From NCBI GenBank assembly GCA_013138975.1, contig WTBR01000092.1:1-52783 (forward strand): 52,783 nt of DNA. Reading direction: 5' to 3'. Origin of the DNA: Bacteroidales bacterium (GTDB lineage Bacteria > Bacteroidota > Bacteroidia > Bacteroidales > UBA12077). The notes under the pieces are model-generated. The model saw only the letters and a list, made by a program, of their open reading frames with translations. It searched no databases and was not told the DNA's origin. This document shows positions 45,889 to 52,783 of this stretch, one piece after another. Numbering within the stretch: position 1 is the first letter of the stretch; the number at the start of each line of letters is the position of its first letter. The position numbers and the translations under genes are program-made.

Positions 45889-46074
45889 ATACCAATTAAA
45901 CACCAAAACGATCGATATAATTCGTTTCTTTTTCACTTATATTTCTTCAAAAAATAAACCCGTAGCTATACTTCGACAAAGCTCGGCACGGGTGGATATG
46001 CTTGGATTTTTTAAATCATCTAAGCAAAAAATAATTCAAATTATTTATAGTTCATTTTGAAATTTAATTGGTAT
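45889..46074. mobile_element. MITE-like element with 12-bp terminal inverted repeats
   Basis: ATACCAATTAAA (45889-45900) and its complement (46063-46074) bound 186 bases without coding capacity. Inside, ACCCGT and ACGGGT bracket a hairpin containing ACTTCGACAAAGCTCGGC, similar to the TTCGACAAGCTC palindromes scattered in many bacterial genomes. The right end touches the stop codon of the cytidine deaminase gene. It may also act as a terminator for both convergent genes. Confidence 0.5.
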
Positions 46075-46556
46075 TACTTTAGCATATCTTTATTAAAATA
46101 TATCGGCAAAAATTGCTGAATATTCTCTGCAACAGTTATTTTATTGGTTCCGAACAAAAGTACCTGAATTGGTTTATTAGCTCTTTGTTCGCTTTCTAAC
46201 ATAACCTGCAAACATGATCCACACGGTGGAATTGGCTCCTTAATAAAACCATCTTTAGTGATAGCTGTAATTGCTATTGCTTTAATTTCAATATTTGGAT
46301 ATTTTGAATTAGCATAAAAAATAGCAACCCGTTCAGCACATAAACCGGATGGATAGGCTGCATTTTCTTGATTATTACCTTCAATGATTTCATTATTTTC
46401 GAGTAATACTGCTGCTCCAACTCTAAATTCGGAATAAGGAGCATATGCTTTTTTAGCTGCACTTTTAGCTTTTTGAATTAAATTCTGCAGTTCATCATTA
46501 AGTTCGGCAGGAGAATTGTAGTCAACTATAATTGACTTAATTTCACGTTTAATCAT
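46074..46556 (-). CDS. cdd: Cytidine deaminase
   Basis: This zinc enzyme of pyrimidine salvage deaminates cytidine and deoxycytidine. The tetrameric-class motifs are YSEFRVGAAVLLEN, ENAAYPSGLCAERVAIF (zinc Cys and catalytic Glu) and PPCGSCLQVM (two zinc cysteines). The 160 residues include about 20 extra N-terminal residues compared with E. coli-independent short forms such as Bacillus. It is a single-gene unit, divergent from the glucosaminidase gene. Confidence 0.94.
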   Translation of the reverse strand: MIKREIKSIIVDYNSPAELNDELQNLIQKAKSAAKKAYAPYSEFRVGAAVLLENNEIIEGNNQENAAYPSGLCAERVAIFYANSKYPNIEIKAIAITAITKDGFIKEPIPPCGSCLQVMLESEQRANKPIQVLLFGTNKITVAENIQQFLPIYFNKDMLK

Positions 46557-46607
46557 ATATTAATATTTCGTAAATGAAAAATGATTAAATAATAAAATGA
46601 TTTTTTT

Positions 46608-46615
46608 TACATTTG
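46608..46615 (+). promoter_or_regulatory. -7 promoter element of the glucosaminidase gene
   Basis: TACATTTG fits TAnnTTTG and ends 18 bases before ATG 46634. It argues against the upstream in-frame TTG at 46613, which lies inside the element. Confidence 0.55.
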
Positions 46616-46633
46616 TTCAAAATAACGAAAAAA

Positions 46634-47665
46634 ATGACAAAAAAGCTATTTTTCCTTTTATTACCAATACTTGCAGTATCATGCAAAGTACAAAGGACAC
46701 CAATTTCAAGTCCAAAAACGAATACCACCAGTTCATTAATCCGGAAAGATTACATTAATAATTTTAAAGATTTGGCTATTAAAGAAATGAACAGAAGCCA
46801 AATACCAGCAAGTATCACATTGGCTCAAGCTATACTTGAATCCAATAATGGGAATAGTACATTAGCTAAAAAAGCTAATAATCATTTTGGAATAAAATGT
46901 CATAGTGCATGGAAAGGTGGTAAAGTTTATCATGATGATGATAGAAGAAACGAGTGTTTCCGAAAATACAAATCGGTATATGAATCATATAAAGATCATA
47001 GCAATTTTATTGTTAATGGTCAGAGATATTCATTTTTATTTAATTATAATCCAACAGATTATAAATTATGGGCGAAAGGTTTACAAAAAGCAGGATATGC
47101 AACAAGTAGAACTTATGCTACTATGCTAATAAAAATTATAGAAGATAATCAGCTTTATGTATTTGATAAAGGAGGGACTTTAGCACATACGAACGTAAAA
47201 AATAAGGTTTCTGACTCCTTGGAAGTTACTCTTGCAGACATTGACAATTTTACTATTTACACCGAAGAACATCGCGTGTATAACAAAAACAGGATAGATT
47301 ATATTATTGCAAAGAAAGGCGATACTTTTTATAGTATTTCTGAAGAATTAGGAATGCTACCTTGGGAAATATATAAATACAATGAAATAAAAGAAGGTAC
47401 TAAATTGGTGCTTGGTCAGATTTTATATATTCAGCCTAAAAGAAACAAAGCTGAACATGGTGCTAATTTTCATGATGTAAGAAATGGAGAATCAATGTAT
47501 ACAATTTCTCAAATGTATGGAATAAAGATTAAAAAACTTTATGAGAAAAATCTTCTGAATTTTGGTGACGAACCAGAAATTGGTCAGAAACTTTGGTTAC
47601 GTGATTACAAAACACATTCAGATGTAATTGAAGAAACTCCTATTATTGAGGATTTTGATAAATAA
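46634..47665 (+). CDS. Glucosaminidase and LysM lipoprotein
   Basis: Starting at ATG 46634 the product has a lipoprotein signal (LFFLLLPILAVSC). A GH73-type glucosaminidase domain follows (about 35-170; MNRSQIPASITLAQAILESNNGNS with the catalytic Glu, NNHFGIKCHSAWKGG, YESYKDHSNFI, YATSRTYATMLIKII), then two LysM peptidoglycan-binding modules (about 220-265, YIIAKKGDTFYSISEELGM; and 280-325, VRNGESMYTISQMYGI). It would cut the glycan strands of peptidoglycan in the periplasm, for growth or division. It is monocistronic and faces fmt. Confidence 0.92.
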   Translation: MTKKLFFLLLPILAVSCKVQRTPISSPKTNTTSSLIRKDYINNFKDLAIKEMNRSQIPASITLAQAILESNNGNSTLAKKANNHFGIKCHSAWKGGKVYHDDDRRNECFRKYKSVYESYKDHSNFIVNGQRYSFLFNYNPTDYKLWAKGLQKAGYATSRTYATMLIKIIEDNQLYVFDKGGTLAHTNVKNKVSDSLEVTLADIDNFTIYTEEHRVYNKNRIDYIIAKKGDTFYSISEELGMLPWEIYKYNEIKEGTKLVLGQILYIQPKRNKAEHGANFHDVRNGESMYTISQMYGIKIKKLYEKNLLNFGDEPEIGQKLWLRDYKTHSDVIEETPIIEDFDK

Positions 47666-47705
47666 CACAGAAAGAATTGAGTACTAAGTATCAAAACGCA
47701 AGTAC

Positions 47706-47754
47706 AAAGATTAAAGACAAAAGTAAAAAGATTAAAGTCTAAAGATTAAAGTAT
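47706..47754 (+). repeat. Seven tandem AAAGNNN heptamers
   Basis: The units are AAAGATT, AAAGACA, AAAGTAA, AAAGATT, AAAGTCT, AAAGATT and AAAGTAT, with a further imperfect unit before them. They lie between the 3' ends of the glucosaminidase and fmt genes. Confidence 0.85.
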
Positions 47755-47769
47755 TATTAATCAAGATTG

Positions 47770-48738
47770 TTATATCTCTTGTTTGCTTGTTATTTGAAAA
47801 CCTTTTAGAAAATCGGTAACGGTCATTCTTTTTTTACCTGCTTGCTGAAGTTCTAGTATATTTATATACCCACCTTGAACTGCAACTTTTAAGTAGGTTT
47901 TGTTATCAGAAATAAATTTCCCCGCAATTTCATTATGTAAAGAATCTACTTTTTCTGTAAGAAATAGCTTTAGCTGAACAGGTTCTTTTTTAATGTTAAT
48001 TATCTCAGTCCAGGCCGCAGGGTAAGGGCTTAAACCTCTAATTAAATTATAAATTGAATTTAAATCGTTTTGCCAATTTATTTTACAATCGCTTTTAAAT
48101 ATTTTTGGAGCATGTCGTATTTCTTCCTCTTCTGAAATTAAATCGTTTTGATTTATCTCTTTGTAATCTTCATTAAGTATTTCTTCAACCGTTTTTAAAA
48201 CAACATCAGCACCTTTATACATCAGTTTATCGTGAATAATACCGGCATTATCGCTATTTTGAATAGGTATTTCTTCTTGAATAATTACATTACCGGTATC
48301 TATTTTGTGTTTTAGGAAAAAAGTTGTTACACCGGTTTTATTATCTCCATTAATAATAGCCCAGTTTATTGGTGCTGCTCCTCTGTATTGCGGCAAAAGA
48401 GATGCGTGTAAATTAAAAGTACCAAGTCTGGGCATATTCCAAACTATTTCGGGTAACATTTTAAATGCAACTACTATTTGCAAATCTGCATTTAGCTCTT
48501 TAAGCTGATCTAAAAATGCTTCGTTACGAAATTTATCGGGTTGTAAAATATTTAAATCTTTACTTTTTGCGTATTTCTTAACTGCTGATTCTTGTTCTTT
48601 TTGACCTCTGCCTGCAGGTTTATCCGGGTTAGTAACAACTGCTACAATATTATAATTATTTTCAACTAATATCTTTAATGGTTCTACTGCAAAGTCAGGA
48701 GTACCCATATATATTATCTTAAAGTCTTTTTTATTCAT
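47770..48738 (-). CDS. fmt: Methionyl-tRNA formyltransferase
   Basis: Fmt formylates the initiator Met-tRNA. N-terminal catalytic domain (about 5-210): IIYMGTPDFAVEPLKIL, VTNPDKPAGRGQKEQES, FNLHASLLPQYRGAAPINWA with the catalytic Asn and His, and FLKHKIDTGNVI with the Asp. The C-terminal tRNA-binding barrel (about 215-322) has GLSPYPAAWTEI. The length of 322 is standard. No def gene adjoins it here. Confidence 0.97.
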   Translation of the reverse strand: MNKKDFKIIYMGTPDFAVEPLKILVENNYNIVAVVTNPDKPAGRGQKEQESAVKKYAKSKDLNILQPDKFRNEAFLDQLKELNADLQIVVAFKMLPEIVWNMPRLGTFNLHASLLPQYRGAAPINWAIINGDNKTGVTTFFLKHKIDTGNVIIQEEIPIQNSDNAGIIHDKLMYKGADVVLKTVEEILNEDYKEINQNDLISEEEEIRHAPKIFKSDCKINWQNDLNSIYNLIRGLSPYPAAWTEIINIKKEPVQLKLFLTEKVDSLHNEIAGKFISDNKTYLKVAVQGGYINILELQQAGKKRMTVTDFLKGFQITSKQEI

Positions 48739-49197
48739 CGCACAGTTAATTTACTTACTTTTTGCAAAAGTATTAAATAATCTTTTAATCTCTTCGTTTT
48801 ATATAAATACAATAAATTCAAATTAAGCCTAGATTAAACTAATAGTACTTTATTAGTATTGGATTATTGTTATCGCTAGTCGATTTTTTTAAGTTGGAAT
48901 ATTCTAATTAAAAAAAAACATTAAAAACGTCAACATACAATATTTTTATATGTTTTAATAATATTGTCATTTCTTAATATTATAAAAAAATAAAAAAGAT
49001 TTAAAAATCATATATTCTTGTTGTAAAACTTAAATTCTCAAAACTGAAAGAAATTATATTTACTGTTCTTATTGCCCTTTTTGTGTTTTTCGGAACATTT
49101 TTTAATATAAGCCCATTTAGCTCCGCTAATAATTTGGAAAAGAAAATTTCAAATAAAGTACCAAGCTATTCAAATTCAAGAGATAAAAACTATTCTA
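48739..49197. other. Gap with a hydrophobic open frame of unclear status
   Basis: A plus-strand frame open from about 49005 to 49268 encodes KLKEIIFTVLIALFVFFGTF, a good membrane segment, but lacks an ATG or ribosome binding site and runs 70 bases into the 3' end of the serine hydrolase gene on the other strand. It may be the broken start of a former membrane protein. The rest is AT-rich, with nothing I can name. Confidence 0.3.
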
Positions 49198-50259
49198 TTA
49201 TTGAATATATAATTTCCCTATTTCCACTGCTGTTTTTACCAAACTATAATACGTTTTATCACGATTGATAAATAATAATACAGATACTTTTTGTTCAGGA
49301 AAATGTACTATTACATTTTGAAAGCCATCATTTCTCCCTCCTATCCAATAAATAGTTTTATCTGGATTGTCTTTATCTTGTGGTACAATATACCATGAGT
49401 AACCGTAATTAATATTTACTCCATTATGATTGATAAAACGATTAAAAGATTTCGAATATTCAGGGCTTATAATCTTATTTTGAAATATTGCATTCTCAGT
49501 CTTTATTAGGTCATCAAGCGATAAATAAACACCCCTTTCACCTAATATTCTATCGTTAGGTTCTGTGGCTAATGTATAATTCCATGATGCTTTTTCATTA
49601 TGACCATTTACAATTAAGTCATCAGCTATTTCATCGTAAAATTGATTTTTATTGATATGTATTTTTTTAAAAACTTCTTTTTTCACGAACTTCTTATAGC
49701 TTTTTTTACTTTTTTTCTCTATTATTCCTGCTAGCAATATATAATCAGTATTAGAATAATTCCAAGATGTCCCTGCTTCAAATCTCAATGAATCTTGCTC
49801 AGATAAGAAACTAAGTAGTTCCTTTCTGTTTTTTATTTTTTCTTTGTCGTAATTAACAAGACCTGATGTATGCGATAATAAATTTTTAATTTTCACATTA
49901 CTTGTATATTCAGGAAGTTCTGGATATAAATCCTTTATACTTTCATCTAAACTTAACTTATCCATTTCAATAAGTTGGAAAATAGCCATTGAAGTGAAAA
50001 TTTTACTTACTGATGACATATAAAATAAATGATCTCTGGTTAATTTTTCTTTTGTATCGTTATTAGCCAAACCAGAAATCTGTGAATAAACTTCTTTACC
50101 GTGATCTAATACACAAACCATTGCTCCTGGTAATGAACCTCGATAAAAATAAAACGATTTATCTATTTTTACTGAATCTTCACTTGACATATTTTGTGCT
50201 CTACTATTATTTTGGTATAATAATAAAAAGCAAACTAATACTATTAGAAACTTTTTCAT
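49198..50259 (-). CDS. Exported serine hydrolase of the beta-lactamase (class C/DD-peptidase) family
   Basis: I start at the ATG giving MKKFLIVLVCFLLLY, a normal signal peptide; an ATG seven codons earlier would overlap the preceding gene. Catalytic motifs are SVSK (SxxK) in MSSVSKIFTSMAIFQLIEMD, YSN (YxN) in WNYSNTDYILLAGIIEKKS, and a WIGGRNDGFQ strand in place of KTG/HxG. The fold is that of class C beta-lactamases, DD-peptidases and esterases (Pfam beta-lactamase); a resistance role should not be assumed. It is probably periplasmic. The TPR gene ends four bases upstream, so the two are co-transcribed. Confidence 0.9.
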   Translation of the reverse strand: MKKFLIVLVCFLLLYQNNSRAQNMSSEDSVKIDKSFYFYRGSLPGAMVCVLDHGKEVYSQISGLANNDTKEKLTRDHLFYMSSVSKIFTSMAIFQLIEMDKLSLDESIKDLYPELPEYTSNVKIKNLLSHTSGLVNYDKEKIKNRKELLSFLSEQDSLRFEAGTSWNYSNTDYILLAGIIEKKSKKSYKKFVKKEVFKKIHINKNQFYDEIADDLIVNGHNEKASWNYTLATEPNDRILGERGVYLSLDDLIKTENAIFQNKIISPEYSKSFNRFINHNGVNINYGYSWYIVPQDKDNPDKTIYWIGGRNDGFQNVIVHFPEQKVSVLLFINRDKTYYSLVKTAVEIGKLYIQ

Positions 50260-50263
50260 ATTT

Positions 50264-51604
50264 TTATCTATAATCATCACAATACATTAATTCCATTTCT
50301 TTAGCTGGTTCATAACCTAAGCCAATAGCCATATTAAAATCCTTACAAGCATTTTCAATATTATCAGTATTAACCAGAGATATACCTCTATTATAGTATG
50401 CTACCGGATCGTATGGTTTCAATTTTATATATTTATTATAATCATCAATTGCGATATCATGTTTGTTAAGGATTCCTAGTGAAGTGGCTTTACCAAGATA
50501 AGCATTTGCATAATTTTTATTATAACGAATTGCTTTTTCAAATTCAGGAATTGACTCCTTATACTTTTGTTGCATCGCAAATGTCACAGCCTTAAGATAG
50601 TAAACTTCACTATATTTACTATTTAATTTTAAAGCTTTATTTATATCCTTTATTGCGTTATTATAATCGGTCATCCTTACATAAACCAAACCCTTTCTAT
50701 AAAAGGTTTCAGCATCTGTATTATCTAATTCTGTTGATTTATTTAAATCTTCTAATGCCTCATTGAATTGTTTAAGATTAGTTTTAGCAATCCCTCTTTT
50801 TTTATACGATTTAGCATCCCTATCATCAATACTTATTGCTTGATTTAGATCTTCAATTGCAGATTGATAATCTTTTAATTGTATTTTGAAAGATGCTCGT
50901 TGATAATATGCATCTTGATTTTCAGAATCTAATTCTAAAATTGAATTATAATCTTCAATTGCACCAGCTACATCTTCCATATTGATTCGATATTTCACCC
51001 GTCGTTCATATGCATCCAAAAGCTGATTATCATATTCAATTGCTTTATTAAAATCAAGTATCGATTCGTCAATAAATCCCAAATTAGCTTTAACAATTCC
51101 TCTTTGATGATATGCGTCAGCGTAAAGAGAATCAAGCTTTATCGCATTATCTAAATATACTATGGCCTCATCATACTGATTAAGATTTGATTTAGCAAAT
51201 CCCATAAAATAATATAATTCCGGCTTTTCTTGATTCAAATCCAAAACCTTACTTAAATCTTTAAAAGCATTTTCCCATTCGCTTTGTTTTATGAAAATTA
51301 ATGACCTTCCGAAATACCCCTCGTAATTTGCATTATCCAGTTCTAATAATATATTGAAATCCAATAATGCATTTTCTTCTTGCCCTAATTGATAATATGC
51401 GTTCGCTCTATTTAATAAAGCGTTTATGTGTTTTTTATTAAATTTTATAGCTTTACTATAATGCTCTATTGCGATTTCATATTTTGCAGAATCGGTATAT
51501 ATTAATCCTTTTTGGTAATAATTATTCGATAATTTTGGTTTTAGAACAAAGAATGCAACAATTAATATAAGAATTACTGCAATTAATGATATTATTTTTT
51601 TCAT
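50264..51604 (-). CDS. Membrane-anchored TPR-repeat protein
   Basis: An N-terminal hydrophobic anchor (about 4-22, IISLIAVILILIVAFFVL) is followed by about twelve tetratricopeptide repeats that fill the remaining chain of 446 residues, such as NNYYQKGLIYTDSAKYEIAI, PELYYFMGFAKSNLNQYDEA and AKSYKKRGIAKTNLKQFNEA. Such arrays bind other proteins. It has no enzyme domain, and it resembles the TPR protein at 10047-12458 in style but not in length. Four bases separate it from the serine hydrolase gene, suggesting the two proteins act together in the periplasm. Confidence 0.88.
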   Translation of the reverse strand: MKKIISLIAVILILIVAFFVLKPKLSNNYYQKGLIYTDSAKYEIAIEHYSKAIKFNKKHINALLNRANAYYQLGQEENALLDFNILLELDNANYEGYFGRSLIFIKQSEWENAFKDLSKVLDLNQEKPELYYFMGFAKSNLNQYDEAIVYLDNAIKLDSLYADAYHQRGIVKANLGFIDESILDFNKAIEYDNQLLDAYERRVKYRINMEDVAGAIEDYNSILELDSENQDAYYQRASFKIQLKDYQSAIEDLNQAISIDDRDAKSYKKRGIAKTNLKQFNEALEDLNKSTELDNTDAETFYRKGLVYVRMTDYNNAIKDINKALKLNSKYSEVYYLKAVTFAMQQKYKESIPEFEKAIRYNKNYANAYLGKATSLGILNKHDIAIDDYNKYIKLKPYDPVAYYNRGISLVNTDNIENACKDFNMAIGLGYEPAKEMELMYCDDYR

Positions 51605-51772
51605 TACTTTAAATTTTAATGTTTTTGGCTAAAGTCTTCTTTTACTCTTTTTATCTCTACGGAAAGTAAAACTTAACGTTTCAAAATGCGAGAAGCAATA
51701 TAAAAAATAGTTTGTAAATGCACAATGATTATTGATGATTTCTTTAAATGTGTGTAATATAAATAAAAATAA

Positions 51773-51936
51773 TAGATTCCTTCATGCCCAGAAATAATAT
51801 ACAAGCCGCTTAGCGGATACTTTAAATTGAAATAATCAGATTGAAAAGTAGTAATACTTAATAAGCATAACCGCTTAGCGGCTCAAAGCGATCAATACAC
51901 ATTAGATTCCTTCATGCGCAGAAATAATGAACAAGC
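51773..51936. repeat. Pair of 34-bp direct repeats with CCGCTTAGCGG palindromes
   Basis: TAGATTCCTTCATGCCCAGA and following bases (51773-51806) recur at 51903-51936 with three changes. Two copies of CCGCTTAGCGG (51806-51816 and 51871-51881) lie between them, each able to fold into a 4-bp stem. These G/C-rich words stand out in the AT-rich 790-base gap (51605-52394), where I see no gene. They look like dispersed palindromic elements. Confidence 0.65.
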
Positions 51937-52151
51937 ATTTAAATTAAGAGTCATTTTTCAAGGTCTGACAGCTTATGTATTTCGAAAAGTTAATTTACTT
52001 TCTAACAATGACAGTATAAATTATTCGTGCTAATTGATGCTATTTTTATCGAGATAGATTCAGCAAGTATGATAGAAAATTACTCACTTTGTTCATGAAA
52101 TCGCTGTGCTAGATTAATGAGAATAGTTTTTTTAGTTTTTTTCAACGCTTT

Positions 52152-52168
52152 TGCGCCTAGCGGGCGCA
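52152..52168. repeat. TGCGCC/GGCGCA hairpin
   Basis: TGCGCC, a five-base loop containing TAGCG, and GGCGCA form a 6-bp G/C stem, followed by TATTTTATATA. It shares the TAGCG loop with the palindromes at 51806 and 51871. Confidence 0.5.
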
Positions 52169-52394
52169 TATTTTATATAATTATTGTTTCATTGAAATTT
52201 TAACCAGATCATTCATCAAGCTAGATGATTTGTTTAAGGATTGTTTAATTATATCTATCAAAACAAATAAAACTTTATGGAAGTATAAACATATCTTGCA
52301 TTTACAAATGATTATTAACACTTATGAAATTGTTTGTTTTTCGAGAAGTATTGCATTATAAAAAATAACTACATTATTAACAAAACTCAAAAAA

Positions 52395-52783
52395 ATGAAA
52401 TTTAAAAATTTATTATTATTAAGCATGTCCATACTGATTGCAGTAGGCGTATTTTTTTCGTGTCAGGAAGAGGAAATTCAAATTAAAGGTGAAATAACAT
52501 TTAATATTGGAAAACTAACACAAGCAAATTTGAAGAGTTTAAATGATCTTGATAGTGCTGATCACGTTTTAGTAACTATTACTGATGAATTAGGAAACCC
52601 CACAGATTATACCTTATATAAACTTGAATTAATCAAGTTTGGAGATGATTTTCTTACTGAAAAGATAGCTTTAAATATTGGAAATTATCAAGTAACAGAA
52701 TTTTATGTTCTTGATAAAGACGACAATGTTATTTATGCTTCGCCAATGGAATTATCTGTATTAGCTCAAAATGTTGACGACCC
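52395..52783 (+). CDS. Lipoprotein of unknown function, 3' end cut by window
   Basis: The frame starts at ATG 52395 and stays open to the window end (129 full codons). The N-terminus is a lipoprotein signal: KNLLLLSMSILIAVGVFFSC with Cys21 or so as lipid anchor, followed by QEEE, the acidic residues that send Bacteroidota lipoproteins to the surface. The visible mature part, with GEITFNIGKLTQANLKSL and VLVTITDELGNPTDYTLYKL, looks like beta-strands of a surface or carbohydrate-binding module with an LYKLELIKFGDDFLTEKI segment. I do not recognise a family. Confidence 0.8.
   Translation, partial: MKFKNLLLLSMSILIAVGVFFSCQEEEIQIKGEITFNIGKLTQANLKSLNDLDSADHVLVTITDELGNPTDYTLYKLELIKFGDDFLTEKIALNIGNYQVTEFYVLDKDDNVIYASPMELSVLAQNVDD

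Noticed and set aside
46613..46633. TTG start seven codons before the glucosaminidase ATG
   Set aside because: It overlaps the TACATTTG promoter element, and the lipoprotein signal is best from ATG 46634.
47706..47754. CRISPR array
   Set aside because: The period is 7 bp with no spacers; it is a simple heptamer repeat. No cas genes occur.
49198..50259. Antibiotic-resistance beta-lactamase
   Set aside because: The SxxK and YxN motifs fit a broad family of peptidases and esterases; nothing in the sequence shows beta-lactam hydrolysis.
51773..51936. CRISPR-like pair of 34-bp repeats
   Set aside because: Only two copies, about 96 bases between them, and the intervening DNA carries palindromes; no cas genes.

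Overview
The window comes from a strongly AT-rich member of the Bacteroidota, probably an anaerobic or facultative Bacteroidales/Marinilabiliales-type organism. The signs are promoters of the TAnnTTTG type, a TonB receptor with a CarboxypepD_reg domain, a Reg_prop/Y_Y_Y LytS-type sensor, lipoproteins, many TPR proteins, SiaC (DUF1987) and SiaB family proteins, and thiazole synthesis through the radical-SAM enzyme ThiH. This placement rests on gene families only. No tRNA, rRNA or CRISPR array was seen.

Layout. 1-2223: end of a polysaccharide cluster (cut GT4, then GT2). 2312-3571: ribBA with a textbook terminator. 3650-8681: an NtrY/NtrC-type two-component pair divergent from a membrane fusion protein and an ABC ATPase. 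The gap carries a 38-bp palindrome and a sigma-54-like promoter, and no permease gene follows. 9058-13407: a small orphan protein, a sparse 0.7-kb zone, a TPR protein and a protein built of 22-residue FKY repeats. 13448-17446: LytTR regulator and propeller sensor kinase. 17528-19998: GlcNAc-kinase-like protein and an oligopeptide-binding lipoprotein. 20258-23147: acetoin module (acetolactate synthase-like, acetolactate decarboxylase, STAS-like protein). 23148-25935: tandem copies of the STAS gene and its upstream DNA, separated by IS1380-type remnants. The third copy is reduced to 13 codons and supplies the start of a PAS hybrid kinase (25896-28070).

28358-37979 is a thiamine regulon: a TonB receptor behind a TPP riboswitch with its own terminator, and the operon thiS-thiC-(TenI-like)-thiD-thiE-thiG-thiH-thiF behind a second TPP riboswitch. 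Thioredoxin and CCA-adding enzyme genes follow.

40104-45881 is the most interesting region. A SiaC-like phosphoprotein, a SiaB-like kinase and two PP2C/SpoIIE phosphatases form one operon. A class III cyclase with the residues of an adenylate cyclase is transcribed divergently. In Pseudomonas the SiaABC switch controls a diguanylate cyclase; here the only cyclase in view is a cAMP-type one, which suggests a rewired partner switch. The remainder holds a small MITE-like element, cytidine deaminase, a LysM glucosaminidase lipoprotein, fmt, a serine hydrolase, a TPR protein, a cluster of short palindromic repeats and a lipoprotein cut by the window end.
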